Source: Cyanobacteria bacterium REEB67 (GTDB lineage: Bacteria > Cyanobacteriota > Vampirovibrionia > Obscuribacterales > Obscuribacteraceae). Taken from it: a stretch of 64,000 nt of DNA. Of this stretch, positions 45,654 through 55,214 are shown piece after piece. Where the stretch lies: contig JAGXAB010000009.1 in the NCBI GenBank assembly GCA_018971775.1, positions 1 through 64,000 on the forward strand. Reading direction: 5' to 3'. Position 1 is the stretch's first letter. Each line of letters begins with the position of its first letter. A model generated the notes under the pieces. The model saw nothing but the letters and a program-made list of their open reading frames with translations, was not told where the DNA came from and did not search any database. A program made the translations under genes and the position numbers.

Positions 45654-48484
45654 CCTTGGACAAGAGCGATCAGGATACCTACCTGGACTTTTTTGAGAAT
45701 GCCCCGCAAGCTCTATTTCTGGCGGACGCTTCCGGCCGGATACTGCATGCCAATCAGGCCTCTCTCGAGCTCCTCGGTTTCGCCGACACAGATCTGATCG
45801 GTCAGCCCTGCGCTATCTTCTTCTTGGAAAAAGATGCCATTTCTGGCTTATTCTCGGCCTTGAGAGAGAATCAGACAATTAGAGCCAGGCAGGTAAAATT
45901 GGTAACAAAGGGCGGCGAAGCGCTGACAGCGCTGATTGACTGCAACGCTTGCTTCAATGGAGATAATTTTCGCTACGCTCGATTTTTGGTGCAGGACATC
46001 AGCGGCTCGGTACTAAACGACCGGTCCTCGCAGATGGCCCAGGAGGTTTTGAAAGTGCTGGTCGATGCCTCCAGTACCGATGACGCCCTGGAAATGCTGG
46101 TGCCGGTCATTGCCGCAGGCCTGCAGTGCGATCTCGGACTTGTCTGGCGCGCCGACGAAAAGGCCAATCGCCTCGAGCGGCGCGTACTCTGGCGGGAAGA
46201 TACACAGTCTGATGTCGAACATTTGCTCAGCAAGTCGAACAACATTTCTCTGATTTTATCTTCCGGTTTTCCCGCCGATACCTGGTTTTCGGATCGCGCC
46301 CACAACATCATCGTCGACGGTTCGCAAAGATGCTGTGGCTCGCCAATGACCGAATGCCTACCGGGCTACAAACAAATCATTTCCTTCCCGATTTCGATCG
46401 GCCGCCTGAACTGGGGCCTTTTCGGCTTCCTCACGCGCTCGCTGCGAGAGGTAGACGCAGCCTTGCTTGCCCTTCTCGAAAAACTGGGCGGCCAGATCGG
46501 TCGCTTCGTCGAGCGACAACAAGCTCTGGAAAATTATCAGAAATTGCAGGAAAGCTATAGCCTGGCTCTGGCTGGCGCCAACGACGGCATCTGGGACTGG
46601 GATTTGACGACCAATGCGGTTTATTTTTCACCCCGCTGGAAATCATTGCTCGATTACCAAGACCACGAGTTGGAAAATCACTTCGACACCTTCCGCAGCC
46701 TCACTCATCCCGACGATTATCCGCTCGTCATGGACGCCGTCCATCGACATATGCTCAGCCGCGACCCCTATGCAATGGAATGCCGGATGCGCGCCAAAGC
46801 CGGCGAGTACCGCTGGATCAGCACGCGCGGCCATTGCACCTTTAACGCCCAGGGACAACCGGTGCGCATGTCAGGCTCGCACCGCGACATCACCGACTTG
46901 AAGGAGGCGGAACTGGCTCGTCAGCGCTCGGAATTGCGCTTGCTCGAAAGCGAATCGAAATTTAAGCAGCTCGCCGAAAACATCCGCGAAGTTTTCTGGA
47001 TAGTGACCGCCGACTGGAGCCAATTTAGCTATGTCAGTCCGGCCTTCGAAGAGTTCTGGGGCGCAAGCTGCTCCAGTTTATACAAAGAGGCATCTACTTT
47101 TTTCGACACTATGGTTGCCGACGACAGCCTGCGCGTCAAAAAAGTGCTTAGCGAAGCAATCGATCCAAACGGAGTCGAGCTCGAATTTCGTATGATCAAA
47201 TGGCAGGATCCCAGTCAGGACCTGCGCTGGCTGAGAGCGCGCGTATTTCCAATCAGCGATGAGAACGGACAGGTCCGCCATCTCTGTGGTATCGCCCACG
47301 ATATCACAGATAAAAAAGAAGTGGAAAAGCACGCCAGCCAATTTTACAGCACTATATCGCATGAATTGCGCACACCACTCACGTCGATAAGAGCGGCACT
47401 GGGCCTGATCGAAGGCGGCCTGACTGGCGAAATTTCCAGAGAAACTTTTGAATATACATCAATCGCCCGCGATAATTGCGACCGACTGATTCGTCTAATC
47501 AACGACATGCTCGACATCAAAAAGATAGAAGCCAATCACCTCGAACTGAATGTCGGTCGATTGCAACCACCGGCTCTTATCTTAGCCACACTCGATTCTT
47601 TGAAGCCCTATGCCGAACAATCGGGTGTCGAATTGGCAGTGGTCGAAAGCGGCGATGTCCCGGATTGTCTAGGGGACAGCGACCGAGTCATTCAAATCCT
47701 CACCAATCTAATTTCCAACGCCATCAAATTTACACCGCCGGGTCGCAAAGTCCTCGTGGGCGCCGCCCGCAACAAGGCCAATGTGCGCTTCTCGGTCAAA
47801 GACGAGGGGCCCGGTATCGCCGAAGTGGACAAGGCTGATCTCTTCGGTCCCTTCCAGCAACTCTCCTGCATCGAAAACGACATAAACCGCGGCACGGGTC
47901 TTGGTCTGGCCATCTCAAAAATACTGGTCGAGCGCCTGAACGGCACGATCGGCGTCAATAGTCGACTCGGTGAAGGCGCCGACTTCTGGTTTGATCTGCC
48001 GGAAGCCGATGCCCTGATCGTTGAAGGCAATAAATATACCGCCGGTTTGTCGCGCAACGCCGGAGCCAGAGGCGATGCTCTCATACTGGTGCTGGAAGAC
48101 AGCGATTCGATAGCGCTTATCCTCAAAGCTCTGCTCGTCAAAAATGGATACTCGGTAATGCGCGCCGCCACCATCGCCGGAGCCAGAGAAATGTTGCTGA
48201 CTATAGAACCGGACGTCATCCTCGCCGACGTAAATCTGCCCGACGGCAACGGCGTCGACTTCATTCAAGCCCTGCGCCAGACCAGAAACGCCGCACACGG
48301 AACGCTCACGCCTGTGATCATGCTGAGTGGAAGCGAACCGGAGCAAAAGAAATTGGACGATTGTCAATCAATCGACTGGATACGAAAACCATTTGATAGT
48401 TTCGAATTGGTAGCATTGATCGGCAAGCGAGTCGAAGCTAGCATGAAGGCCAAATTAGTAGCCCGACAAGAGACGTCTCAATAG
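45629..48484 (+). CDS. Hybrid PAS-GAF sensor histidine kinase with receiver domain
   Basis: Up to 951 residues. In order: PAS (about 17-130), GAF (about 140-300), PAS with PAC ending in SGSHRDITDLKEAE (about 310-430), PAS (about 440-560), dimerisation helix with the phospho-His in YSTISHELRTPLTSIRAALG, ATPase (N box LISNAIKFTPPG, G boxes DEGPGIAE and GTGLGLAI), and a C-terminal receiver with Asp in DVILADVNLPDGNG. No membrane helix, so it is cytosolic. Start candidates are TTG 45629, GTG 45638 or TTG 45650; the last overlaps the regulator's TGA (TTGA) with AGGG just upstream, and would suit coupled translation. Confidence 0.92.
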   Translation: MSRVAGLLTLDKSDQDTYLDFFENAPQALFLADASGRILHANQASLELLGFADTDLIGQPCAIFFLEKDAISGLFSALRENQTIRARQVKLVTKGGEALTALIDCNACFNGDNFRYARFLVQDISGSVLNDRSSQMAQEVLKVLVDASSTDDALEMLVPVIAAGLQCDLGLVWRADEKANRLERRVLWREDTQSDVEHLLSKSNNISLILSSGFPADTWFSDRAHNIIVDGSQRCCGSPMTECLPGYKQIISFPISIGRLNWGLFGFLTRSLREVDAALLALLEKLGGQIGRFVERQQALENYQKLQESYSLALAGANDGIWDWDLTTNAVYFSPRWKSLLDYQDHELENHFDTFRSLTHPDDYPLVMDAVHRHMLSRDPYAMECRMRAKAGEYRWISTRGHCTFNAQGQPVRMSGSHRDITDLKEAELARQRSELRLLESESKFKQLAENIREVFWIVTADWSQFSYVSPAFEEFWGASCSSLYKEASTFFDTMVADDSLRVKKVLSEAIDPNGVELEFRMIKWQDPSQDLRWLRARVFPISDENGQVRHLCGIAHDITDKKEVEKHASQFYSTISHELRTPLTSIRAALGLIEGGLTGEISRETFEYTSIARDNCDRLIRLINDMLDIKKIEANHLELNVGRLQPPALILATLDSLKPYAEQSGVELAVVESGDVPDCLGDSDRVIQILTNLISNAIKFTPPGRKVLVGAARNKANVRFSVKDEGPGIAEVDKADLFGPFQQLSCIENDINRGTGLGLAISKILVERLNGTIGVNSRLGEGADFWFDLPEADALIVEGNKYTAGLSRNAGARGDALILVLEDSDSIALILKALLVKNGYSVMRAATIAGAREMLLTIEPDVILADVNLPDGNGVDFIQALRQTRNAAHGTLTPVIMLSGSEPEQKKLDDCQSIDWIRKPFDSFELVALIGKRVEASMKAKLVARQETSQ

Positions 48485-49683
48485 CCCCAGCGCATTAAAG
48501 CTGCCCCGGCACTGAGTCCTGCGCCCATGGCCGCGAAAAGCACGAGGTCGCCTTTTTTAAGGCGTCCCTGCTTAATGGCACTGTCCAGGGCAAGAGGCAA
48601 AGTACCGGCGGTGGTATTGCCGTATTGATCGATGTTGACGATTACTTTCTCCATCGGCAGCCCGAGCCTGTCGACAGCTGATTTGATGATACGCAGATTA
48701 GCCTGGTGCGGCACGAAAAGATCGATATCGGCCCCGGTCAAATTATTGCGCTGGAGCAAACGAACACAGATTTCAGGCATGCGCTTGGTGGCAAATTTGA
48801 AGACGACTGGACCATCTTGCTTGAGATAGTGCATGCGATTGTCGATGGTTTCATGGGTGGGTGGGTGCAAACTGCCGCCACCGGGAATGCAGAGATAATC
48901 TCCCCCGGAACCGTCCACTTCATAAAGGAAGTCCAGGAAGCAGCCGTCTTCTTCACTGGCCGAAGGCTGAATGATCGCCGCTCCGCCCCCGTCACCAAAA
49001 ATGATACAGGTCTGCCTGTCGGTGTAATCGATGATCGATGACATGACATCCATACCAATCACGAGAACATTTTTATGCGCCCCCGTAGCAACAAACTGGA
49101 CGCCGACTTGCATGGCATACAAAAATCCGGAACAGGCAATCGAAAGGTCGAAGCCCCAGGCATTTTTAGCACCAATCTTATTTTGGACAAGGCAGGCCGT
49201 CGCCGGCAGCATCATATCGGGAGTGCTGGTGGCGACGATAATCAGCTCGATATCGGCCGGTGTAAGGCCAGCCTTATTGATTGCGTCCATGGCCGCGATA
49301 GCGCCAAGATCCGAGCAAGTGACGCCGGGATCAACAATATGGCGCTGCTTGATACCGGTGCGCTCCTGAATCCATTGATCCGAAGTCTCCACCAACTTTT
49401 CCATGTCGGAATTGAGCAGGACTCTGGGGGGAACTCCGATGCCGACTGAGCCAATCCTGGCCAGGGCAAATCTGCTCTTATTCAGCCCAGTTGAAGCAGT
49501 AGAATCAGTAGGATCAGTAGGATCAGTAGTATTCAGAATCTTTCTCCAGGGTCGCCGGGTCGTGCACTGAGTCGTGCACTGAGTCGTGCACTGAGTCGTG
49601 CACTGAGTCGTGCACTGAGTCGTGCACTGAAAGGATGCACATTGATATTCTAAGAGAGACTGAGTGGTTTTAAGTGCCGACAT
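48478..49683 (-). CDS. fabH: 3-oxoacyl-ACP synthase III with repeat-encoded N-terminal extension
   Basis: FabH starts fatty acid synthesis by joining acetyl-CoA to malonyl-ACP. The catalytic Cys is in FDLSIACSGFLYAM, the His in VPHQANLRIIK and the Asn in NIDQYGNTTAGTLPLAL. The core (from about residue 75, ALARIGSVGIGVPPRVL) is a full-length FabH. In front of it lie about 70 residues including five to six QCTT units and TDPTDPTDS. No ATG, GTG or TTG lies between the repeats and the core's first inner Met, so the ATG at 49683 is the only usual start giving a complete enzyme. The gene overlaps the hybrid kinase by seven bases, tail to tail. Confidence 0.92.
   Translation of the reverse strand: MSALKTTQSLLEYQCASFQCTTQCTTQCTTQCTTQCTTQCTTRRPWRKILNTTDPTDPTDSTASTGLNKSRFALARIGSVGIGVPPRVLLNSDMEKLVETSDQWIQERTGIKQRHIVDPGVTCSDLGAIAAMDAINKAGLTPADIELIIVATSTPDMMLPATACLVQNKIGAKNAWGFDLSIACSGFLYAMQVGVQFVATGAHKNVLVIGMDVMSSIIDYTDRQTCIIFGDGGGAAIIQPSASEEDGCFLDFLYEVDGSGGDYLCIPGGGSLHPPTHETIDNRMHYLKQDGPVVFKFATKRMPEICVRLLQRNNLTGADIDLFVPHQANLRIIKSAVDRLGLPMEKVIVNIDQYGNTTAGTLPLALDSAIKQGRLKKGDLVLFAAMGAGLSAGAALMRWGY
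49503..49529. repeat. 9-base tandem repeat in fabH
   Basis: Three units of (A/G)ATCAGTAG, encoding Thr-Asp-Pro type residues on the minus strand. It lies just downstream (in gene direction) of the 12-base array. Confidence 0.75.
49561..49632. repeat. 12-base tandem repeat in the fabH 5' coding region
   Basis: Six units of CGTGCACTGAGT; the sixth ends AA. Each contains the palindrome GTGCAC. On the minus strand they encode Thr-Gln-Cys-Thr. The 12-base unit keeps frame. Confidence 0.92.
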
Positions 49684-49788
49684 GCAAGCTTCTTGGTGAA
49701 AAGGGCTTTACGTTGCCGCGACGGCCAACCGCTCTCGCTCTCCAAGACTGTCACAAATATGACAATACGCTTACTTTTCTTAAAAGTG

Positions 49789-50157
49789 TCAGGCGCGCGA
49801 CATGCTCAGAGCCATCAATTGTTGATAGATCTTGGAGTCCATCACGGCCAGAAACTTGCGATCGTCTTTTAACTCGCAAAGCACGCAAACCTGCTTATGA
49901 TTGCCGCCCAGCGTCAACCCGGCCAATATTCCGAGGGGCCCAAGCAGTGAACCGGCAAAAGCCCAACCAAGAGTCTGGGCGATATTCTTGGCCGATTCTT
50001 CGGTCTTGACGTCGATCTTAGTCAGGTCTGTGGCCAGATTAATCTGATCGAATCCGCCCCAGAGGACGCCGCCATTAAATTCATAGTCGCCGGCGGCAAT
50101 ATCGCCACCCAAGATCTTTACTTTATTGTTGTCAAACAACTTTTTAACGCTGTCCAT
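49789..50157 (-). CDS. Small protein with glycine-zipper helix
   Basis: 122 residues from the ATG at 50157, which has GAGG six bases upstream. Polar N-terminal half, then a Gly-rich hydrophobic stretch (AFAGSLLGPLGILAGLTLGG) that could be one hairpin in a membrane, then VCVLCELKDDRKFLAVMDSKIYQQL. A family of such proteins is often seen in cyanobacteria-like genomes, but I do not recognise it. It lies just upstream of fabH on the same strand. Confidence 0.65.
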   Translation of the reverse strand: MDSVKKLFDNNKVKILGGDIAAGDYEFNGGVLWGGFDQINLATDLTKIDVKTEESAKNIAQTLGWAFAGSLLGPLGILAGLTLGGNHKQVCVLCELKDDRKFLAVMDSKIYQQLMALSMSRA

Positions 50158-50270
50158 AACGTTCCTCAGATAGCGGTAGTGAGCCAATCGCTGACTTAGT
50201 TAATATCTAACCATAATCGCCCCCACGTACGAGTCAGTCTTCCGATTAAAGCAATTATTGACTCTAAGCT

Positions 50271-50303
50271 GATAAAACCTCCGATAAAACCCCGGATAAA
50301 ACC
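50271..50303. repeat. 12-base repeats in an intergenic region
   Basis: GATAAAACC occurs three times at 12-base spacing, with variable last three bases. It sits between divergent genes (49789 minus and 50418 plus). Confidence 0.7.
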
Positions 50304-50417
50304 ATTGTTAAGGGTCTTGCCTTGACTTAATCACTAACTTTTTAGCATGATTGTCGAGGCCAATCAGACTGGCGCAGCCAGAGCCGTAATACCGCATTTA
50401 GTGTCGATAGAAAAATC

Positions 50418-52715
50418 TTGCGCAGATCAATTTTAGCTCCAGCATTAGCCTTTATCGCACCGGCATTGCTGTCTCTGCTCTACACGTTCGTGCTCAATCA
50501 CTTCGACCGCGGTCTGGTCTGGGATTCCGCCCACTACGTCCTTTCATCCAGCGAACTTTTGAAATGGACGACAAGCTGCCTGCAAGGCCACTATGTGGCA
50601 CCGGCAAATTCGGACCTGGGTATCTCGCTTATGGTCGATGGACCGGTTTTACCGACTTTCGGCGCGATCATGATTTTGATCGGCCGCCAGTTGGGGGCCA
50701 CCGCAGAAGCGTCAATTCTGACGGGACAAAGTTTCGTTTGCGGTCTGAATAGCTTTTTACTCTACTGGCTCGGTCGCAGATTGGGAGCCGGGCGAAAACT
50801 CTCTCTGATTGCCGGCCTTCTGCTCGGCCTCAATCCAGCCACCATCGTCTCGGCCAGTCAATTTCTCACTGAACAGTTAACAGTGACGGTGCTTTTGACA
50901 TTTACCCTGACAACGACAGGGGCGCTACCGCGGGGCAAACTGAACGGTGGAGAAAAACCGAGCTTCTTTCAGTACGGCGCCTACATTATATTGGGCGCTC
51001 TCTGCACCCTGGTGCTCCACCTGAAAACAGCGCTTTTTCCCAGTGTGACGTTGGTACTGCTTCTCGCTCTAATCGCCCGCAAAAATTCGCTCAGATTGCG
51101 GGCGAACATAATCGTCGCCATGGCCATGGGCTTTTTCATCGCTCTTGTACCCTGGCTCGCCTTCAGCAAAGTAGCGAGTGGCAATGGCAGGATGAGCCTC
51201 GGTCCCAATCGCGTGCCATCAATCAACCTGGCCGTCGGCATGGATCTCGACAGTGACGCCTGGGGAGTGGCTCCGCCGACTGACAGCGTCATGCCGATCA
51301 TTTTCGACAAACCAAGCGCCATTGTCGCCAGCCTCTGGCAGGGCGATCAATTTAAAATGAGCTGTCTTTTCCTGCGCAAAACAGCCCGCCTTTTCGCCTA
51401 TAGCTGGAACGATTTCGGCTGGTCTGTCTTTGGCTTGAACTGGTACTGGCAGTGCCTCCTACAGCGGCTCCTCCTCTGTGGAGCAATGCTCGGCATGATC
51501 TACTTGCTCTTTCAAGAAAAACTGTTGCACAATCATTTCGCCACGTTGACGAACGTCGATTTCCTCAAACTGACGATACTGCTAATGGTGGCAGGCCATT
51601 TTATCTTCGTGCCCTTCGAAACCCAACCGCGATATGGCTACAGTGCTGTCCCATTCCTAATCTTGCTCACTCTCGTCGGCGCCCAGAAGCTGCGCAAAGC
51701 GCAACTCTTCCCTTATCTGTACGCCAGTCTCAGCCTCTGCCTGCTTATCCTTGCGTCCTCCGATTTGACCGGTCCGATCTTTGCTCTGACCAGGACAATC
51801 GAAACCGCCCAGATTGCGATACATCTGCTCTGGGCGCTGATTTTCGGTCTGCTGGCGTGGAGCGCCATCACAATAAGCCACCGGGCATTTCTAAGCTCAA
51901 AGCTAAAAAGTGTCCTGACAATAGCTCTGGGCACCACCTTTGCTTTTGCCTGTCTAACTATGGCAGCCGTCGGCGAACCGCCCCCCGAGTGGGTGTGTGA
52001 AACAAATAAAAGCACTGTCTCACGAGCTCTAAAAATACCGACCGCACTCAGTGCACACTGGCAGCACAATTTCACAAGCGAAAAATCATGGGCGGCAGCC
52101 CTGATCGACAGCGATGAATATCTGAGCGACGCCACCGTAAAAATAAACGGTATAAAGGCCCTAGGCGCACCGCGGCTATTGTTGGATGTTGAGCAAGCTT
52201 ACGCATTCCAGTCGACGATTAAAGAACTCTCGGTGCTCGCTGCTCGCACTCGCGGCGAAAAAGAAAGCTCCCTGCGTCAGTGGCGGCTTGTGCAATTGCC
52301 GGCGTCCGCCCTGGATTTAAAGAGCGGCAACAATGTACTGACAGTTGAGGCCGGAGCCAAACCACTCAAACTGTATGGCCAGTACCGATACAGCGGCTCA
52401 AAAGCAGCTGACAAGCTTTTCATTCCATCCCTCTATGGATTTAGCGCGCTGCGCTTATCCATACTTGGCGACAGCCGAACAACCGACATCCACAGGCCCA
52501 GTCCAGCCCCGGCGAAAAGTGCGCTGAACGCCGCCGGCGGCGATCTTTCCCCCTCCCAGGCAGGCGATCAACAGGGCGATTATCGCCTCTATCTGCTACT
52601 GGCCAACTATCAGCCAAACCGGACAGAAGAGAAAAAAGAGAACAAAGACATCCGGCAGGTCAAACCGGCGGTGCCGAACATGACCTTCAAGGAAATGTTC
52701 GCCGAAATTTTCTGA
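50418..52715 (+). CDS. GT-C-type glycosyltransferase-like polytopic membrane protein
   Basis: 765 residues starting at a TTG. About twelve helices, then a long C-terminal hydrophilic part (from about 515) with signs of a periplasmic beta domain. The first loop reads NHFDRGLVWDSAHYVLSSSELLK, which suits the acidic catalytic loop of ArnT/PMT-like enzymes that use lipid-linked sugars. GAKPLKLYGQYRYSGSKAADKLF lies near the end. A long low-complexity Pro/Glu/Lys tail closes it. A YfhO and another GT-C-like protein are elsewhere in the window; no direct link is visible. Confidence 0.7.
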   Translation: MRRSILAPALAFIAPALLSLLYTFVLNHFDRGLVWDSAHYVLSSSELLKWTTSCLQGHYVAPANSDLGISLMVDGPVLPTFGAIMILIGRQLGATAEASILTGQSFVCGLNSFLLYWLGRRLGAGRKLSLIAGLLLGLNPATIVSASQFLTEQLTVTVLLTFTLTTTGALPRGKLNGGEKPSFFQYGAYIILGALCTLVLHLKTALFPSVTLVLLLALIARKNSLRLRANIIVAMAMGFFIALVPWLAFSKVASGNGRMSLGPNRVPSINLAVGMDLDSDAWGVAPPTDSVMPIIFDKPSAIVASLWQGDQFKMSCLFLRKTARLFAYSWNDFGWSVFGLNWYWQCLLQRLLLCGAMLGMIYLLFQEKLLHNHFATLTNVDFLKLTILLMVAGHFIFVPFETQPRYGYSAVPFLILLTLVGAQKLRKAQLFPYLYASLSLCLLILASSDLTGPIFALTRTIETAQIAIHLLWALIFGLLAWSAITISHRAFLSSKLKSVLTIALGTTFAFACLTMAAVGEPPPEWVCETNKSTVSRALKIPTALSAHWQHNFTSEKSWAAALIDSDEYLSDATVKINGIKALGAPRLLLDVEQAYAFQSTIKELSVLAARTRGEKESSLRQWRLVQLPASALDLKSGNNVLTVEAGAKPLKLYGQYRYSGSKAADKLFIPSLYGFSALRLSILGDSRTTDIHRPSPAPAKSALNAAGGDLSPSQAGDQQGDYRLYLLLANYQPNRTEEKKENKDIRQVKPAVPNMTFKEMFAEIF

Positions 52716-52735
52716 TCGCCAAACACTCGCGATAA

Positions 52736-53167
52736 TTATCTTGAGTATTGCCTGGCGTAATCCGAAATCAGTGGAAGCTCATTCCTTTGACCGAGAAAGG
52801 CACCGACGACAAGCTTCAAACTAACGCCAATGTAAGCCAGGATGACGAGAACTTGAGCCAGCCAGAAGATGGCGCCGAGCACCGGAATGCCTGAGAGAAA
52901 GCCCAGGACGGTCGACAAAATCAAAAAGGCAAAGTTGATAATCAAACTCTGGATCGCGTTGAAGCGAATGAACTGCGGGCTGTCGCTTGCCGTATTGAGC
53001 CCGATCAGACAGGGAATGAGAATGAAGGGAAAAAGAGGCAAATTGCAGATTGCCGCAAAAATATTGGAATCGATCGGATAATTGAAAACCGTTATCTTGC
53101 CCAGCTCAACAGTCTTTAGGGGCGTATTGGTGGAGTCATCACGTCTATTGGGATCTGGTAAGCTCAT
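52736..53167 (-). CDS. Tic20/DUF4870-like small membrane protein
   Basis: 143 residues with four helices. QFIRFNAIQSLIINFAFLILSTV and a preceding YPIDSNIFAAICNLPLFPFILIPCLIG are like Tic20-type proteins in cyanobacteria, where the plastid homologue takes part in protein import; the bacterial role is unknown. The tail RNELPLISDYARQYSR is polar. Convergent with the GT-C-like gene. Confidence 0.7.
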   Translation of the reverse strand: MSLPDPNRRDDSTNTPLKTVELGKITVFNYPIDSNIFAAICNLPLFPFILIPCLIGLNTASDSPQFIRFNAIQSLIINFAFLILSTVLGFLSGIPVLGAIFWLAQVLVILAYIGVSLKLVVGAFLGQRNELPLISDYARQYSR

Positions 53168-53343
53168 GTTTACATCTTCCTTGTGTTCAGCGACGACTTC
53201 ATTGTCTAATAAGGCAACGGTAATGATCGGTCTAATAAGTTATACCTTGGGTTTAATATAAGCGGTCATATCGGTTCAATTCTAACCTTGGAAACTATAA
53301 TTACGATTATCGGACAGGGTCAGGGGCGGAGACGGAGCACAAT

Positions 53344-54210
53344 TTGGCAAATATCCCAGCGGTCGGGTCGGTCCTGGCTCAACGCTATCAGATTATTGCG
53401 GAAGTAGGCCGGGGTGCGCTGGGCGTCGTCTATCAGGCCAGGCACCTTGTTATGGACCGCACAGTCGCCATCAAAGTGCTCTTTGAAGAAGTGGAAAAAG
53501 ACGAGACCAGCTTCCACCGCTTCCAGCGCGAGGCCCAGGCGGCCAGCTCGATGAGCCATCCAAACATCGTCACCGTCTACGATTTTGGAGTTTCGGACTC
53601 GAATACGCCTTTTCTGGTCATGGACTTCATCGAAGGCATAAATCTCAAAGACGTACTGCAACGCCACGGAAAACTGCCCGTTGAGCGCTCGGTGGCCATT
53701 TTTGTACAAGTGGCAAGCGCTCTGGACCACGCTCATTCCAAGGGCATTTTGCACCGTGATATAAAACCAGACAATATCGTCCTGCTTCGCACGTCCTGGA
53801 ATCCGGAATTTGTCAAAGTCGTCGATTTCGGCATTGCAAAATACGTCAACGAACCGACCCACGACAGCCGCAAGCTGACCATGGATGGACAGGTGCTCGG
53901 CACTCCGGCTTACATGAGCCCGGAACAAGTGCTCGGTAACAAACTCGATGCCCGCTCGGACATTTATTGCCTGGGCGTTTTGATGTATCACACCCTTTCA
54001 GGCAAACTTCCTATCCTTGGTGCCACATCGGCAGAAACAATGAGCAGACACATTACCGACATGCCAAAAGAATTTGCCGATGTCTGCGCCGGCATCCAGA
54101 TACCAGCCAGGCTCGAGCGGACGGTGATGAAAGCGATGAAAAAGCACCCGCAGGATCGTCATCAAACGATGCGAGAATTGATCATCGAGCTGGAAAATTA
54201 CCGCGACTGA
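53344..54210 (+). CDS. Ser/Thr protein kinase, catalytic domain only
   Basis: 288 residues from a TTG with GGAG six bases upstream. Hanks-type motifs: glycine loop GRGALGVVYQA, Lys44 in VAIKVL, HRDIKPDN with Asp139, DFG at 161, and APE-equivalent GTPAYMSPEQ. No PASTA, membrane or other sensor part follows, so another protein must supply the signal. The esterase gene begins 34 bases downstream on the same strand and may share its transcript. Confidence 0.93.
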   Translation: MANIPAVGSVLAQRYQIIAEVGRGALGVVYQARHLVMDRTVAIKVLFEEVEKDETSFHRFQREAQAASSMSHPNIVTVYDFGVSDSNTPFLVMDFIEGINLKDVLQRHGKLPVERSVAIFVQVASALDHAHSKGILHRDIKPDNIVLLRTSWNPEFVKVVDFGIAKYVNEPTHDSRKLTMDGQVLGTPAYMSPEQVLGNKLDARSDIYCLGVLMYHTLSGKLPILGATSAETMSRHITDMPKEFADVCAGIQIPARLERTVMKAMKKHPQDRHQTMRELIIELENYRD

Positions 54211-54244
54211 GGTTAGGACAAGATCGATACCATGACTGACACCG

Positions 54245-55210
54245 ATGCCTATTAGAAACATACTGATCATAGCAATCTTATTGTTGATTATTTCTCTGCC
54301 TTTCGTCACCAAGGCAAACGACAACGAAGGCGAAGCAGGGGTGCGTATCCTGCGTGACATCGCTTACACCGATGCTGCGGCTGACGCCGGCAACGCAGAA
54401 GCGACGCAAAAGATCACAGCCAGCAAAGCTCACATGCTGGACATTTATATTCCCACCAAAGCAAAAAGCCCGACCCCGCTCGTTATCTTCATCCACGGCG
54501 GGGCCTGGTTACAGGGTGCAAAAGAAGAAGGTCCGGGCATACCACTCTGTCGCAAGGGTTTTGCCTGCGCCAGCATCAATTATCGCCTCACAGACCTGGC
54601 AATTTTCCCGGCTCAGCTCGAAGATTGCAAGGCCGCCGTGCGCTTTTTACGTGCTCACGCCGCCGACTACAACATCGACCCGCAGCGCATCGGCGTCTGG
54701 GGCGTATCGGCTGGAGGTCATCTAGCCGCCCTGCTGGGCACCACCTGTGGTGATCGACAGCTTGAGGGCAATCTCGGCAACAATCAAGTTGATAGCTGCG
54801 TACAAGCTGTCTGTGACTGGTGCGGTCCAAGTGACTTCCTGAGCGTGGCAAAGCAAGCCGGATCACGAACAAAAATCGATTATGACAGTGAGAAAGGACC
54901 GGTCGCTCTATTACTGGGCGGCCTGCAAAAAGACAAAGCGGATTTGGCAGCAGCCGCTTCCCCAGTCACTCACGTCGACAAAGCCGATCCACCATTTCTA
55001 ATCGTGCACGGTGATATCGACGATCTTGTCCCCTACGCCCAGTCGCAAGAATTGAGCAAAAAGCTAAGCAAAGCCGGCGTGCCGAATAAACTGATCACCA
55101 TTGCCGGGGGCGGTCACAGCTTCACCTCTGAAGAACAGTTCAATCATGTCGTCGACTTCTTCAACGAAACGCTGTTGAAAAATAATCGTAAGTTTAGTCT
55201 GAATAATTAG
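54245..55210 (+). CDS. Exported alpha/beta-hydrolase, esterase/lipase-like
   Basis: 321 residues. Signal peptide (NILIIAILLLIISLPFVTKAND). Oxyanion HGGAW motif, nucleophile Ser in GVWGVSAGGHLAALLG, Asp in HGDIDDLVPY and His in GGGHSF, giving a complete triad of the BD-FAE-type esterases and lipases. Acts outside the cytoplasmic membrane. Convergent with the retropepsin-like gene, four bases between them. Confidence 0.9.
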   Translation: MPIRNILIIAILLLIISLPFVTKANDNEGEAGVRILRDIAYTDAAADAGNAEATQKITASKAHMLDIYIPTKAKSPTPLVIFIHGGAWLQGAKEEGPGIPLCRKGFACASINYRLTDLAIFPAQLEDCKAAVRFLRAHAADYNIDPQRIGVWGVSAGGHLAALLGTTCGDRQLEGNLGNNQVDSCVQAVCDWCGPSDFLSVAKQAGSRTKIDYDSEKGPVALLLGGLQKDKADLAAAASPVTHVDKADPPFLIVHGDIDDLVPYAQSQELSKKLSKAGVPNKLITIAGGGHSFTSEEQFNHVVDFFNETLLKNNRKFSLNN

Positions 55211-55214
55211 AGGG

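Noticed and set aside
49561-49632. CRISPR-like array
   Set aside because: The units are contiguous 12-mers without spacers and are in frame with fabH.
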